Assembly (NCBI GenBank): GCA_013397455.1
Contig: VYZB01000240.1
Span: 736,623 to 800,622 of the forward strand
Source of the DNA: Crotophaga sulcirostris
Taxonomy: Eukaryota > Chordata > Aves > Cuculiformes > Crotophagidae
Length of the DNA stretch: 64,000 nt
Reading direction: 5' to 3'
Part shown: positions 52,201 through 64,000 of the stretch, in pieces
How the letters are laid out: each line of letters opens with the position of its first letter
Position numbering within the stretch: the first letter of the stretch is position 1
The notes under the pieces: model-generated
Seen by the model: the letters and a program-made list of their open reading frames with translations, nothing else
Database searches by the model: none
Told to the model about the DNA's origin: nothing
Program-made: the position numbers and the translations under genes

Positions 52201-55200
52201 AGAGCTACAGAGTTCTTCTGCAAGTCCTGCGCAGATCTGGTGTTTACATTCTTGTGCATCACAATTTAAGCTATGCCCCACACAGGCATGTGTGAAGCAG
52301 ACAAAAGCAAAGGCAAATGAGTAGCTTCCAAAGGAAAAAGGATGACTGATTGGAGGGGGGCGGAGGGGAGGTGTGTTTAAAGCCATATAGAAAATATTCC
52401 ATTTCAGAAAATGCATCTGCAGCCACGCAGACAGCACTTATATGAACAAGCCACAGCGAGCACAAGAGTTAACACCCAGGTGAAACAGTTAGGTGAGCAA
52501 GTGCCAAATTTAAAGACGCAAACACAAATTCCACTCTGCCTTGACACAAGACTTGACATCTAAGAGAACGCAGCTCCACATCGCTCCTGTCCCCCCCTGC
52601 TTTCTAGTGTGGGCATGCAGAATGATTTTTTTTTGTTTCAGACAGCAGTACTTTTAAGTCACTTCTGCTGTCATGGTTATTCACAGTCTGAAGAGCATAT
52701 GGCAAACGTGTAACTTCCAAAATCAGACAGCTACTCTGCTGACCTCGTCCCTAGACACATGCTATAAACTTCCTTCTGAGTCAACAGCACGTCCTTCCCT
52801 GCAGCACTTCAGGCATGAAGCTGACTCAGCTGAACACAGGTGATCTCTGCATGCTAGGAGGTTCCAGCCTTGTCTTCACCATGCAGAACCTGCAGCGTGA
52901 CGTTATCAGAACCCATCACAGATTGCTCCCCAGAGTGCACGTGCTTCCTCCTTCCACACTGCAAGATGCAGCGGAGCGGCTGCCCCGGAGCATCCCACAC
53001 TGCCAAGACAGGACACCGTAACGCAGTTGTGGAGATACAGAAATACACAGTGCCAACCCTACAGCTTCTGAACCATATGCTCAAGCACATATCCCCTGTC
53101 CTCAGTTATCAGTTTGAATGAACCCTTCCATCCTCAAAACACAACCGAAGAGCTGCAAAAACATGCAGGTTCTGATAGCCCTCAGCCTCTCTGCAGGATG
53201 CTCAAGTTTTATCTGGAACGATTCAGAATCATTTACAAATCCCACATTCACAGAAAATTGCACCCCCAAAGCTGTTTCCACAGTTCGAACATGCAGCAGG
53301 GGACCCCAAACTGCAGGTTATCCCCAGGCTTCCCACTGCACATGGATGTTGTCAGCCTGGCTTTTTCCCCTGCACCTTCTGCACGTGTTTGTGTCCTGCA
53401 AAGCACAGGTACAGCATCTGGGTCAGCAAAAGCATCCAGGTTCTCAGCCATCACAACAGCAAGAATTACACGCTCACCTAATTGAATATATTACACCATA
53501 TTCATTTTTGGGTTCTCTGTTTTGTTTCTCAGCAGTCCTACACACATCCTGCTGCTCTCTATCAGGCAGGACACTGGACTAGATCAGATCTGCCCTCAGC
53601 CTGGGCAATACAACGCTCTCCATAATTCCATTATAGCCTCAGTGAAGACCAATTCCAATAGGGACTTTCCCTTTTTGACCCACAGCAACCTGCCAGTTAT
53701 TTTTAAAAGAACCAAACATGCGATCCACCCTGCACAAGCAGTAGAAGAGAGGGAGATTAGCAATCACCAAAATCTGAGGGTGTAAATTCAACCCTGTAAG
53801 GGGACCAACACGTCTCACATGGAGACAAGAAGGCTTAAAGCACAGCACGGGTTGTGTAAGTGCAGACACATACTCCCATCACACAGCCTTTGACTGCACA
53901 TCACGCACAACCACTTACAAGAACTAATTACCATTTTTCTCTGCACAAGCCCACCCACAGGAATTCTGCAGGATGTGTATCCCTTTGACACCTAAAGCTT
54001 TCGGTGAATAAAGTTGCAAGCAGCTCCTCCTTCACACACCCTACTGAAAGGGGTTCAAGCCAAGGCAGTGACTGACTCCTTCACATGCTTTTCCACGCTC
54101 AGGCATGCAGGCATCCAATGCTGCTTTCAGTAGAAGTGGAATAAATCCTTTTTTTAACCATTAGAACTGACAAAAACTTTCTAGACGGATTTTCTATACT
54201 CTGTCTCTCCCAGAACAGCTTACAGTATCCAAAGGTCCTACAAGTTGATGGCAGCCTGGACATCTGAACCAAACCAACAAGAGCCAGTACAAGATGCCCG
54301 TGCTTTGTTTGGGAAGTGCCTGCCAAGACTCCCTGCGGATGGGACCTCTCCAAGTAGGAGGTTAGTGACATTTAAGTTGGAGCCAAATATGAAAATAATA
54401 AAAGCACTGATGGTGATCACCTTAATGCTTTCCAATTTCCAAAGGCCAGTTATTGGCTTTTCTCCCTCCCTTCCTCTTACATAAAGCTGCTCACATTTGC
54501 ATTATGTGGTGCGTAGGTGACACCAAAAATGCTGAAGGCATTTGTCATGGGTAGACAAGTGGAAAAACACTCCCAAATAGCTTGGTTTTCAAGACGTCTA
54601 CCCCTCAGGTACCACAAGCATCTGCTGCCAAGCTCTGACAAACACAACAGCAAAAAGGATATTTTGCTGGTGAGAAAGAATCACTTCTGGCCATGCCTTA
54701 ACAAGTTTAGCATTAAGCACCAAGCAAGCAATTAACAGTATTAATCTCAGAACAAAAAGACAGTACTAAGTGTATTCAACTTCTTACCATGAGGCGCTTT
54801 TTCCTCTGAACATTTCCCCACTGGACAAAGCCCAGGAAGAACACTCAAAGCAGCAGCTTAGGGGTGGAGAGAAAGGAAAAAAAAAAAAAAAACCACAGAA
54901 AGGAAAAAACTAGAAAGCGACACCATCTCCCATTAGGAAACACTGAACACTAAAGGTATTTAAGGTCTCCTAAGGAAGTTCCATGAAAATAGAGCACAGG
55001 TGCCTCAGCAAGGAACAGGGGCAGAGCTGCTCCAGCCAACAGCCCTAATGCTGCACAGAAGAGACCAAAAGGGATGAGAGCTCCTTCCTCCAGCACACAG
55101 CTTACACTGACCCCGTGCTGCTGTGGTTCTTGAAGCATCAAATTAATGTGTTTATTCTTCCATTTCACCTTCAACAAGTCTTTAGGTCCATCTATTCAAA

Positions 55201-58160
55201 CACAGTAGGACTGGTTACATGCCTAAAGCTACCTAACTGCAAGAGCTTTCTTCCACCCTAGCACTCCAGTGTATCACTCCAAGGCAGCACATTTTTTACG
55301 TGGTTAGGTAAGGCAAAATTTGTAATCGGAGTAAAAATCTGTGATTGGATTTGGAAAAAGTTAACAGCCAGTTCCCAACACTTTGTGTCAGTAAGAAAAG
55401 CTGCATTTCCACCAATCACGATTTTGACTGCAAAACCCATGATGGATTCATCTTTCCTTTCCGTGAAACATTCCCACTGAAGACAGAAACACACAGTGCA
55501 CTCCCAGTGGAGGCTGTCACATCGGCAAGAGGGCAGGGACCTGCTAGCCAAAAGGACAAACAGGTGCACATCTCAGCATAGACAGACTCATCCCTGGTTT
55601 GACATCACTTATCCTCCAGCTTGCGCTGCCGTAACTCACGCCAAAGGAGAGATGGCGCCTACTCCACCTCCCAGCCCATGATGAGATGTTTATAGTTGGC
55701 AAGTAAGTTCAAAGCAGTGGATTGTTCTCCAAAGACCTCCTCCTGCTGATGGGGTGGGGGCGGTCCTCTCCAAAAAAATCAGCACACAGTCATAACAAGT
55801 CCTGGAGCACACCCAGAGCAGAACAGTGAACTCCACGGGGAGGGGGGCAAAGAATGCAGAGAGAGTCTTAACCTTATGCTTCTCCACATTTTTATTTAGG
55901 GCAGCGTGCAACCGTGCAAGAAAAGGTGATGACTGTTAGAGGCCAAGATGAAAAGGCTTGTTTCTTCAGCACCAAAATTTTAAGTGCTTATTCATCCCTG
56001 CTTGTCATCTGTAAGCAAACTACTCCTCCATTCATTGCAGACTAGCAGAATGCAAAGGCGTAGTGCAGAAACCTTCACTTTTACTATTATAAATGATGCT
56101 ATTTTTGCCTTTAAGCCTCCGGTATCACCAGCCACATATCCTTCACATGCATCACCCCAAGCCCCCTCCACTCAGCTATTGTGTCTCCCAGAGCTGTAGG
56201 TGTTTTCCTCCCGTAGCTTTACCTGCTGAGAGCACTCAGGAGTGAGCTGTGACATCTGGCTGCTCTTCTACAGCACAGTCGCGCGTGTAAGGCTGTGTAC
56301 AACAGCTTATTTATTCGACAGCGCAATTAATAGAGGGCTCCGGTGGCCTGTAAGCCACAGCTGACACCACCACTGTGGCAATGACCATTCAATTTGTGTG
56401 GAAACCCCTGAGCTTTCAACATCAACAGCACCTTTCAACACCAAAGAACAAACTGCCACGGCCATTCACCATCAGACAATGCCAGGCATCCCAAACCTCG
56501 GCGCACGCTGCATTTTCTGCCCTCTCATCTGTTTCCACCAGCAATAAGTTTTCACTTCTGCTCAAATGCCAGACAAAACATCTTTAAGCTGCCAGCGTGC
56601 TTCTCTGCTGGCAGAGCCAAGGGCACTCTGCAAAGGTCAGTGGTTTGAAGAATCTGTGCAACGTATCAGAAAGCCCTGCGAGCATGTGATGCTTGGAATG
56701 AGAGGCCGATCCATAATTAGATGTTTCAGTGTTTGTTATCCTGGAAAGAGGTCCATAGCGGCATTTCACAAGTCCAAGACCGGGAAGGAAAAAAAAAAAC
56801 TGCACAGGCAAATTAATTCTCTTGGCGTCTTAAAAAGGGCTCGAGCTGAAACCAGAACGTGGAGTTCAGCGACAGCGCTGGCGTTTGCTCACAGAGGTAG
56901 GGCTGCCTGCTGTCACCTTGTTTAAGCACAGCACAGACACCTCTGACTGCATCCAGCACACGGATCCGGCTACATGGAAGCTCAGAGTCAGAAGGTTTAA
57001 CTCACTAAAGGAATCAGGATCTGTGAAAGCATCCAGCAGGCTCCCCTGGTTTCAGTTTGGGAGTAGGGGGGGGAAGAGAAACACCTCGGTCTGAGTTTTC
57101 CTCCCCGCGTCTTCCCTGTGCACAAAGGTATCCTCTGCAACGCTTCGTCAACACAATTACTGACTGGGAAGTGGCAATAAAGTAATAAAGGGTTAATAAA
57201 GGGGATCTAAGCTGATAAAGCACTCAAAATTTGCCAATACAAAGAACATATTAACAAACCAGGATGTTATTAACAACTCGCAAATGTGACAAAAAACAGT
57301 CGAGCTCACAGATGAGATGAAAATGCAGTCTTGCAGGAAAACAGTAAAAAAAAAAATATTCATAGAGTGAATACTGAGTCTTCTGTCTCTTTCAAAATAA
57401 GAGCTGGTTACAGCCTCACTGACAACAGTTTCTAAACACCACTACTTTTTAGTGCAAAATAATTCCACCTTCAGATATCTGGGGGGAGGGAGCCACTGCA
57501 GTTCAAAAGAAATAAGTCTCAAATTTGTTTAATTCAAGAAAAAAAAAAAGGAGTTTCTAGCCCAACAAAAGTCATCTTTCAACACAGTTTTGTCTTGTCT
57601 TTGTGCTTGCTGAAGCCAGAAATTCACATGTGCCTACACCGACTACAAGCATCATTATTTTAATACCAAACACCAAGTTCCTCTGCAGAGTTCTGTAGGT
57701 TTCAGGAGCTGGAAAGGCAAAACAAAACATCACAACCACCCTCCCTTATGCCAGCCCTGCTCCCAGCTCCCCTTCCCCAGCAGGGAGGGCTCACCCCACG
57801 GTACCACAGGCTGGCAGAGTCACGCTCCTGCAGCTACAGAAATCCAGCTCTCTCAACCGGCAGTTCCTGAACGACTGTTCTCCAGCCAGAAAGCAGCTTC
57901 AACAGTAAAATACAAACCAAAATAAGCAGGAAAGAAGGAATTTTAGAGCCCATGTGAAGCTATTTTAAAATCTCTTTCAGAAGGAAGGAAACTAATATGG
58001 TTTTAGGCTTTCAAGGACCCTTTGCTCTTGCTAGAAGCCCCAGCCAATACAGCCCCTGCTGTATTCTGCCCTCCTCACAGCTCAATAGTGAGGGTCTGAC
58101 AGGCACTGGAGCTCTAACAGGACAACAGCATGGCAAATAAGGACCAGCTTTGAATGAACA

Positions 58161-58206
58161 CACCTACCAGCAGCAGCATCACCTACCAGCAGCAGCATCA
58201 CCTACC
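58161..58206 (+). repeat. 19-bp tandem repeat, about 2.4 copies
   Basis: CACCTACCAGCAGCAGCAT starts at 58161 and 58180, and a partial third copy starts at 58199. The copies are identical, which indicates recent duplication. Confidence 0.92.
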
Positions 58207-58537
58207 CCGACTTAGAGACCAGCACACCCAGAGCATGACGAACTCACTGCCTAGGAAAAGGCTGCACTGTTTCTTTCTAGGTTTAACTTGCTTACTCAGT
58301 CTAAGTCTTACCAAGGCTGGTGATTCTCTAGCTGGTCAAACCCAAAAACTTACAGGAACGTTGCCAGACTCACCCTATCGCACTCCGTATGCTGTGGTGG
58401 GCACTACCAGCACGCCGGATGCCCCAGGAATGAGCGCTGGGGAAGCTGATGCTGCAGCAGCCATCAGACAGGCAGCAGCTTCTCAGAGGTCACCTCTGGG
58501 GACTTGAGGGACAAAGGAAGTCAAAAAGACAACTCAA

Positions 58538-58763
58538 CATAGAATCATAGAATCGCTTGGCTGGAAAAGACCTTTGAGACCATCAAGACCAACCGTACCT
58601 GTCCATTACTAAACCACATCCTTAAGTGCTTCATCTCCCTGTCTTTTAAACACCTCCAGGGATGGTGACTCAACCACCTCCCTGGGCAGCCTCTGCCAGT
58701 GTCTGACCACCCTTTCAGTGAAGAAATTTTTTCTGATGTCTAATCTGAACCTCCCCTGGCGCC
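58538..58763 (-). mobile_element. CR1 LINE, type B-like, 5'-truncated
   Basis: Begins with two intact tail units CATAGAATCATAGAATC, then GCTTGGCTGGAAAAGACC, TTACTAAACCACATCCTTAA and CATCTCCCTGTCTTTTAAAC. The minus strand reads [20 protein letters not shown] and [20 protein letters not shown]. It is truncated after CCTCCCCTGGCGCC. Same sublineage as the copy at 16575. Confidence 0.95.
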
Positions 58764-61700
58764 AGTACTGCTCAAACAGAGCCCGGAAAGCTCCCAGAAC
58801 CAACCCTCACCTCCATGAAAAGAAACAACCATTCCACAATATGGGTGTGTTTCACCTCCTGCTCTTCAGCAACCAGTTCCCAGGGACAAGGAAAAGCAAA
58901 GCAGTAAGTTACTTTGATGTAACACGCAGCTTCACTCAGCAATTAGGAAGTCTTCCTTAGCCCAGCATCACTTGTCGCCCATCTGCCCCACACCACACCG
59001 ACACACCGGTTATTTCAAGGTACACCAGATAACTGGAACAGGGAAAATGAGCATCCGTGTGATGCGCAGGCTGCAACACCCTGGCCCAACATCTGGCTGC
59101 AGAAAAGCACAGCCCGGGCTAAACACGGTCCTAAGCAATAAAACCTTTGTCAGTTCAGATGGCAGAAGGAGCTGGACAGATAGACAACACAACACAGCAG
59201 CACAGAACAGACACTGACCTGAACCCACTGCAGAGGTGGCATCAGAACCATCAGATGACCCAAAAAAGCCTTGAAAAACTCAGGCTTCAGTAACCAAGGC
59301 AGAGTTAGGATAGACATACGTGCACACGTCAATACACATAACCCCACATCCTTCAGCCAACTCCAAGCAGCTTTGCTGCTGTCTGATGGCATCACACACC
59401 CCTGAGCAGCCACTTTCTGCCAAGACCCTCTGAGTTGGGCCAGGTATAGACTCTCCTACAGGAACAGGACAAAAGTACCAACACCACCATCTGATTTTGC
59501 AACCAAGAGAAGGAAAAGCACACACAGTCTGAGCACAACACAGGTATGGGCAAGCAGCTGCCAAAAAGCCACCGTGACACAACCACCACTGCCTTTTCCT
59601 CCAGCCAGCAACATCTTGTGGCTTCTTTAGCACCACCAGGTGCATCTCAGCCATAGGAGTAAACAAACCACAAAGTGAAATAGTTTTAAAGATATATTTT
59701 CATTCTCAAGCCTCAAGCTCTAATGGGATAAAAAAAGGGGGGGATTATTCTCTACAAATATTATGCATTAAATTTGGCCAAAACATGTAAATCTCTGAAT
59801 ACTAGTTTACAGCTACAGAGAAGAGTAAGAGGAAGGGAAAGGGAGACATTGATGCTGTAGCTCCAATACTTGGTGCAAGATGAGGGAACCAGCACCAGAA
59901 AATACAAAGCTTGTAAAATCCCTGCTTTGAGCTGAGAACAAGTCACACTTTCCTTTCGGCCACAAAAGTCAACTTTTATAAATAAGACAGGTTTCTCATC
60001 AAATAGACAGAGAACTATCTCTGGAAGTATTTAAAGATACAAAGCACACGAGTGTCTGCCCTTTCAGGTTTCCTCCTGCCTGCAGTGGGCCCACAAGGGC
60101 ATTAGCATCCACAGATTGTTTGTTTTCCAAAGGACAGAAAGAGTATTTGCAGAAGTTTATTATGAAACAAACAGTTTGTTTGATAGCAGCTACAGCTGGT
60201 TTCTCGAAATTGGCAAAAATAACTTCAAAGGCTTTCATCCAGGAGTGGGATGTCTAGGAATTTTTCCCCGCCCCTCCACCAGCAGTTTTTGTTCGTATTC
60301 AGACACAGTTTGAGAGAATAAAAAAAAAGAAAATACATCTAAACTTTAGAAATATTCCTACATTTCTCTGCCACATGATCCATCAAGTCTGCTCAACTAT
60401 TCAGTTTGCAGGCAGGGGAGCTGCAGGGGTGCTGGTACCGCAAAGCAAGTGGGAGGAGGAAGATGCTTCCAGAAAGACTGAACAGGCTACTTCATCAGAG
60501 CGTTGTCCAAGGAGAAACCGCTGGAGTCTCGGGGAGCCGGCAGTTTCATCCCAACCTCCGATTCGCACTGACAAGCAGCTGCACGTGGATCATTTCAGCC
60601 TCTTCAGCACCTCCCTCAAGCTTCTCTGCAAGAAGCAAAAGGCAGAGAGCAGCCTGTGTCTGAAGTGTCAGGCTGCAGCTACTCTGTGACAGGGGAAGAA
60701 AACAGCCTTTATATCTAAATGCATCGGTGACATGTGTTTTTTAGCGTGCCTTAATCAGCAGGACAATAGTTCATGGTTGTTTCAAATGTCTCACGTTTTT
60801 GCTTTGCTCTTTTCCTGCTTTACAGAGAGCTGGAAGGAGCACTGTCAGTAAACTCTTGACATTTTTGCAGTGGCTTTAGCCCCTGCCAGCCCCTACCAGG
60901 ACACCCTGGCTACTACCAGTATCAGACTTGTTGCAGAGAAGGATTTCATTTCACTCTTAGATTAAAAAAAAAAAAAAAAAACCACAAACCCAACCACCTT
61001 GCACTGTTTTTTCTAATAGAAATCAATTTGAAATTTGCTTTACTATTCACTTGTACTTTGTTTTTAAGTGAGATCAGGCATGCGACTGGATCTCTCTAAG
61101 ACAGGCATATAGAGAACAGTGACAGGCACTCTTGAAATGTGCTGTCATCCTGGCAATTAAAAAATTAGAAAAGTTTTCCTCCGCCTAGCTAATAAATACA
61201 GTCACTACATTTCCCAAAATTAAGCTCTACTTTATCTTTAAAATCTGCCAGGTCATTCCCCAGGTTTCTTACCTGCCCTTTCTTGAAGCTTTCAGCACCC
61301 GGTTTGCACAAGGAGAGTTGTTGAAGCAAATGGCTTTGTAGAAAGTTTCTTTCAACTGATCACCAGGACACGTAAAGATCAAGCAACTGTTGCCCAATTA
61401 CTTTGGGTAACTATTCCCAAAACATCCCGTTCTTTTGTGCAACGCTATCCATATTCTCCCTGACAAAAGCAAACACCAGTTCGGCTTTGTCAAATTACCA
61501 GAAGAAAAAAGGCAGATTGAGCAGCCAACCGCAAAGCAAGCCTTCCCAAGTAACTGAATGTGAAGGAGTAAAACACAGTCTCAGACTTACTCCCCTGAAG
61601 ATGAGGGCAACGAAGTAGGCTGAGCTGAGACCATTGCAGACGCTCTTCTGAGCTCGCTGCATATCCAAAGCATCAAACTCAGGTAGTCCTGGGGCAGAAG

Positions 61701-61962
61701 GCTGCAGCAGCCAAGATGTGAAACACCCAATGGACACCAAAACAGCAAGAGATACCTGGGTGTGATGAGTTCCCGAATCCACTGCAGCAACTGGCCAAGT
61801 CCCAAGCTCCACAGTCCCACTAGCTGCCACCTCCCTTTCACAGCCAGCACAACCACGGCCCAAGCAAGGGAGGTATGCAGGGAACAGCATTTCACTTGTT
61901 CCTAGCTATAACAATGCAGGCATTTGTTCTAGTAATTGACAAAAACACACCTAAAAAAATTA
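58764..61962. other. Unique non-coding sequence
   Basis: No gene recognised. It includes an A-run at about 60963-60979 and the inverted-repeat patch at 60165-60181. Confidence 0.5.
60100..60250. promoter_or_regulatory. Candidate enhancer with forkhead-type inverted repeat
   Basis: AAACAAAC-A-GTTTGTTT at 60165-60181 is a perfect inverted repeat of forkhead-like core words. A third core, GTTTGTTTTCC, lies near 60118-60128. The surroundings are non-repetitive and AT-rich. Forkhead binding is inferred from the motif only. Confidence 0.25.
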
Positions 61963-62280
61963 TCACAGAATCATAGAATCACAGAATGATTCGGATTGAA
62001 AGGGACCTTAACAATCATGCGGTTCCAACCCCCCTGCCATGGGCAGGGACACCTCCCACTGGATCAGGGGGCTCAAAGCCTCATCCAACCTGGCCTTGAA
62101 CACCTCCAGGGATCGGGCAGCCACGACAATCTGTGCCAGTGCCTCACCACGCTCACAGCAAAACATTTCTTCCTAAAATCTAATCTAAACCTCGCCTCTT
62201 TCAGCTTAAAACCATTCCCCTTTGTCCTATCCCTGTACTCCCTGATGCAGAGCCCCTCCCCAGCTTTCCTATAGGCTGTA
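61963..62280 (-). mobile_element. CR1 LINE, type A, 5'-truncated
   Basis: Three tail units (CACAGAATCATAGAATCACA), then GGATTGAAAGGGACCTTAAC, CTGCCATGGGCAGGGACACC, CACTGGATCAGGGGGCTCAA and CTTGAACACCTCCAGGGAT. A small internal deletion removes the TTCTCTGGGCAACC stretch expected between GGGCAGCCACGAC and CTGTGCCAGTGCC. It ends at CCCCAGCTTTCCTATAGG. Confidence 0.95.
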
Positions 62281-63339
62281 GGTTATCCTCTAAGACAGTT
62301 GTAAGCTTTTTATAAATACAATTCCAGGAACTGAAAAGTTAATGGCAGGCAGGAGGCCCATCACGTAACCTGAAATGCAACAGTTCTGATATCCCACCAA
62401 GCACACACATCCCACGGCATTCTTGGACTCGACCACTTTGCAGCTGCACAATCAGCAACCTCTGGCCTACTTTGGGCCATGTTAGAGTCCAACTGTATTT
62501 ACGCTGACAGAGACAAGCAAAGGTTGTGACGATTTATTGACGCAAGAGCTATTTCATGCTCCATGCCAGAAATTAATCAGTGGAGGAGGTGGAATTCTCT
62601 TTAAGCACCCGGTTAGAAAGTGCTTTGCTGAACTGCTAAAAACAACAAGTTGAGGTCTTGCATGACAAACGAGATCATAAAAAAATAAAGAAAAAATTGA
62701 AAGGGCAGCTTTTGTCCAGCAATCTCCTTCAGAAAGGGCTCAGGAAAAACAAGGAGCCAGTGCCTGAACAGAACTGTTACGCCTACCTTTCCTCGTGGAA
62801 AAGAAAACGTATGAGAAGACTAATTCAGAGTGTTCCCAAACATTTGTCAACATAAATGGGTGCTACCTTTGTTCAGCTCACGCTGTCTCAAATGCATCTC
62901 GGGGAGGCGGAGGTGGTGATGAAGGAATACTGACCCTGCAGGCTCGACCTGCTGCAATTCTGGATACGAAGAAGGAAGCCAGAGGTGAAAGCCCCATGAC
63001 CTGTTTGAAACAGCTACTGCACAAAAGCTACGCTGTAAGGGAAAATCCCCAGAAACCGTTCAGGCAGACTGAATGAATAGCATCCCCGCTACCTGCCAAG
63101 AAGCCATCATGATAAACCTGTCAAGAGTTATGACCCTGCAGAACAGGCCTTCCACCTGCTGGAAAGGGAAAAAGAAAGGAAAAAAATCGTAATGCCAATC
63201 AGACACTTGCTGCTGGTGGGGAAAGGATGCCAAAGCCCTTCTTCTTCGTTTGTTAAGCTGTGAGGATCGCATGCATTCTCCTGACAAAGGTTGGATGAGA
63301 CTGGTGGTACCTTATTTAGAATAAAGCAAGTCCACGGAA
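62281..63339. other. Unique non-coding sequence
   Basis: No gene recognised. The patch at 62540-62640 (GAAATTAATCAGTGGAGG and CTCTTTAAGCACCC) is AT-rich and non-repetitive. Confidence 0.5.
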
Positions 63340-63711
63340 GTTCCAGAGAAGAGAAGACTCCAGGGAGGCCTTATAGCTGCCTTCCAGTACCTAAAGGAGG
63401 CTACAGGAAAGCTGGGGAGGGGCTCTTCATCACGGAGTGTGAGGATAGGAGGAGGGGGAACAGTTTTAAAAAGAAAGGGGGGAGATTAAGACAAGATCTT
63501 AGCAACAAATTTTTTTCCTGTGAGGGCGGTGAGGCACTGGCACAAGAAGTCATGGCTGCCCCATCCCTGGAGGTGTTCAAGGCCAGGTTGGATGAAACTC
63601 CGAGCAACCTGATCCAGTGGGAGGTGTCCCTGTCCATGGCAGGAGGGTTGGAACTTTTTCTTTTGGTCAGACCCTTTGAGGTCCCTTCCAACCCAAATCA
63701 TTCTATGATTT
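63340..63711 (+). mobile_element. CR1 LINE, type A, 5'-truncated
   Basis: Starts near CAGAGAAGAGAAGACTCCAG and continues through TGCCTTCCAGTACCTAAAGG, GGAAAGCTGGGGAGGGGCTC, CCCCATCCCTGGAGGTGTTC and CCTGATCCAGTGGGAGGTG. The tail GGTCCCTTCCAACCCAAATC ends at TTCTATGA. An odd TTTTTCTTTTGGTCAGACCC replaces the usual GGATGATCTTTAA just before the tail. Confidence 0.94.
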
Positions 63712-64000
63712 TTCCTGAAGTGACAGATGTGAAAGATTCCATGCTCAGATGAACTATCGGAGTTTAGTCTATAGGCTCTGGCCTTTTTATTGCTCTGGGT
63801 TATTTTTTGACCAGAGAAGAGAAGGGGTATGAGCTCGGTCTAGTTCAGGCTTTTATGTCTTCCCACAAGAGCAGCTCAAGCATTTTATAGAACTGGAGCA
63901 CACTAGTGTGAAAAAGAGCTTTAAACTAAGAGTTTAAAACAGCCAGCACAAAACAAAGGTTAGAATAAAAGGAGGAGGGGAAGGCTGTTTAACCAGCAAG
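63712..64000. other. Unique non-coding sequence to window end
   Basis: No gene or repeat recognised. Confidence 0.5.

Larger units (their letters stand above)
42261..58537. other. 16-kb block with no recognised CR1
   Basis: The longest CR1-free stretch in the window. It holds only small simple repeats: an AT-rich duplication at 44476-44537, A-runs near 47290-47302, 48960-48974 and 54878-54892, a purine tract at 51331-51411 and a 19-bp tandem at 58161-58206. Candidate regulatory patches lie at 48860-48950, 52010-52200 and 56280-56380. No gene was recognised; open frames are short, on both strands and without known domains. Confidence 0.5.

Noticed and set aside
53118..53582. 154-codon plus-strand frame
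   Set aside because: It overlaps another open plus-strand frame and a minus-strand frame, and has no recognisable domain or splice context.

Overview
This is 64 kb of non-coding vertebrate DNA, almost certainly avian nuclear sequence. The main evidence is at least 21 CR1 (chicken repeat 1) LINE insertions in 22 segments, together about 6.5 kb or 10% of the window. They are 5'-truncated, and most end in the CR1 tail of ATTCTATG-like repeats. I saw no mammalian-type SINEs, no bacterial or viral gene layout and no CRISPR array. CR1 also occurs in crocodilians and turtles, so bird is a strong inference and not proof. No complete protein-coding gene, tRNA or rRNA was recognised. Nearly all open frames are short chance frames or pieces of the CR1 ORF2 C-terminus.

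Layout. 1-2.8 kb holds a small tandem repeat, a nested CR1-in-CR1 insertion (1531-2015) and another CR1. 2.8-8.4 kb is mostly unique sequence, with a 70-base run of N (7209-7278) beside an (ATAAA)n microsatellite. 8.4-17 kb has three CR1s around unique sequence, including an AT-rich block (13660-14180) that reads like a conserved regulatory element, followed by a three-copy 55-bp tandem repeat at 17095-17259. 20-41 kb is the CR1-dense part, with thirteen copies. Among them is the longest (27297-28083), which reaches into the reverse transcriptase C-terminal coding region and lies opposite a second CR1, forming a large inverted repeat. 42.3-58.5 kb is a 16-kb block where I found no CR1. 58.5-64 kb has three more CR1s.

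Two CR1 tail types recur. Type A ends with a GGTCCCTTCCAACCCAAACC-like tail. Type B ends with an AGAGGTCTTTTCCAACCTTA-like tail. At 1.5-2.0 kb a type-B copy sits inside a type-A copy, which gives a local relative age.

The window is best read as an intron or intergenic stretch. The unique sequence contains several motif-dense, AT-rich blocks that are candidate enhancers: 38.56-38.80 kb with MEF2 and E-box sites, 48.86-48.95 kb with CRE, TCF and MEF2 sites, and blocks at about 13.7, 15.4, 30.7, 35.2, 52.1 and 60.15 kb. These are inferences from base composition and motifs only; no alignment was possible. I did not find a convincing new biological system.
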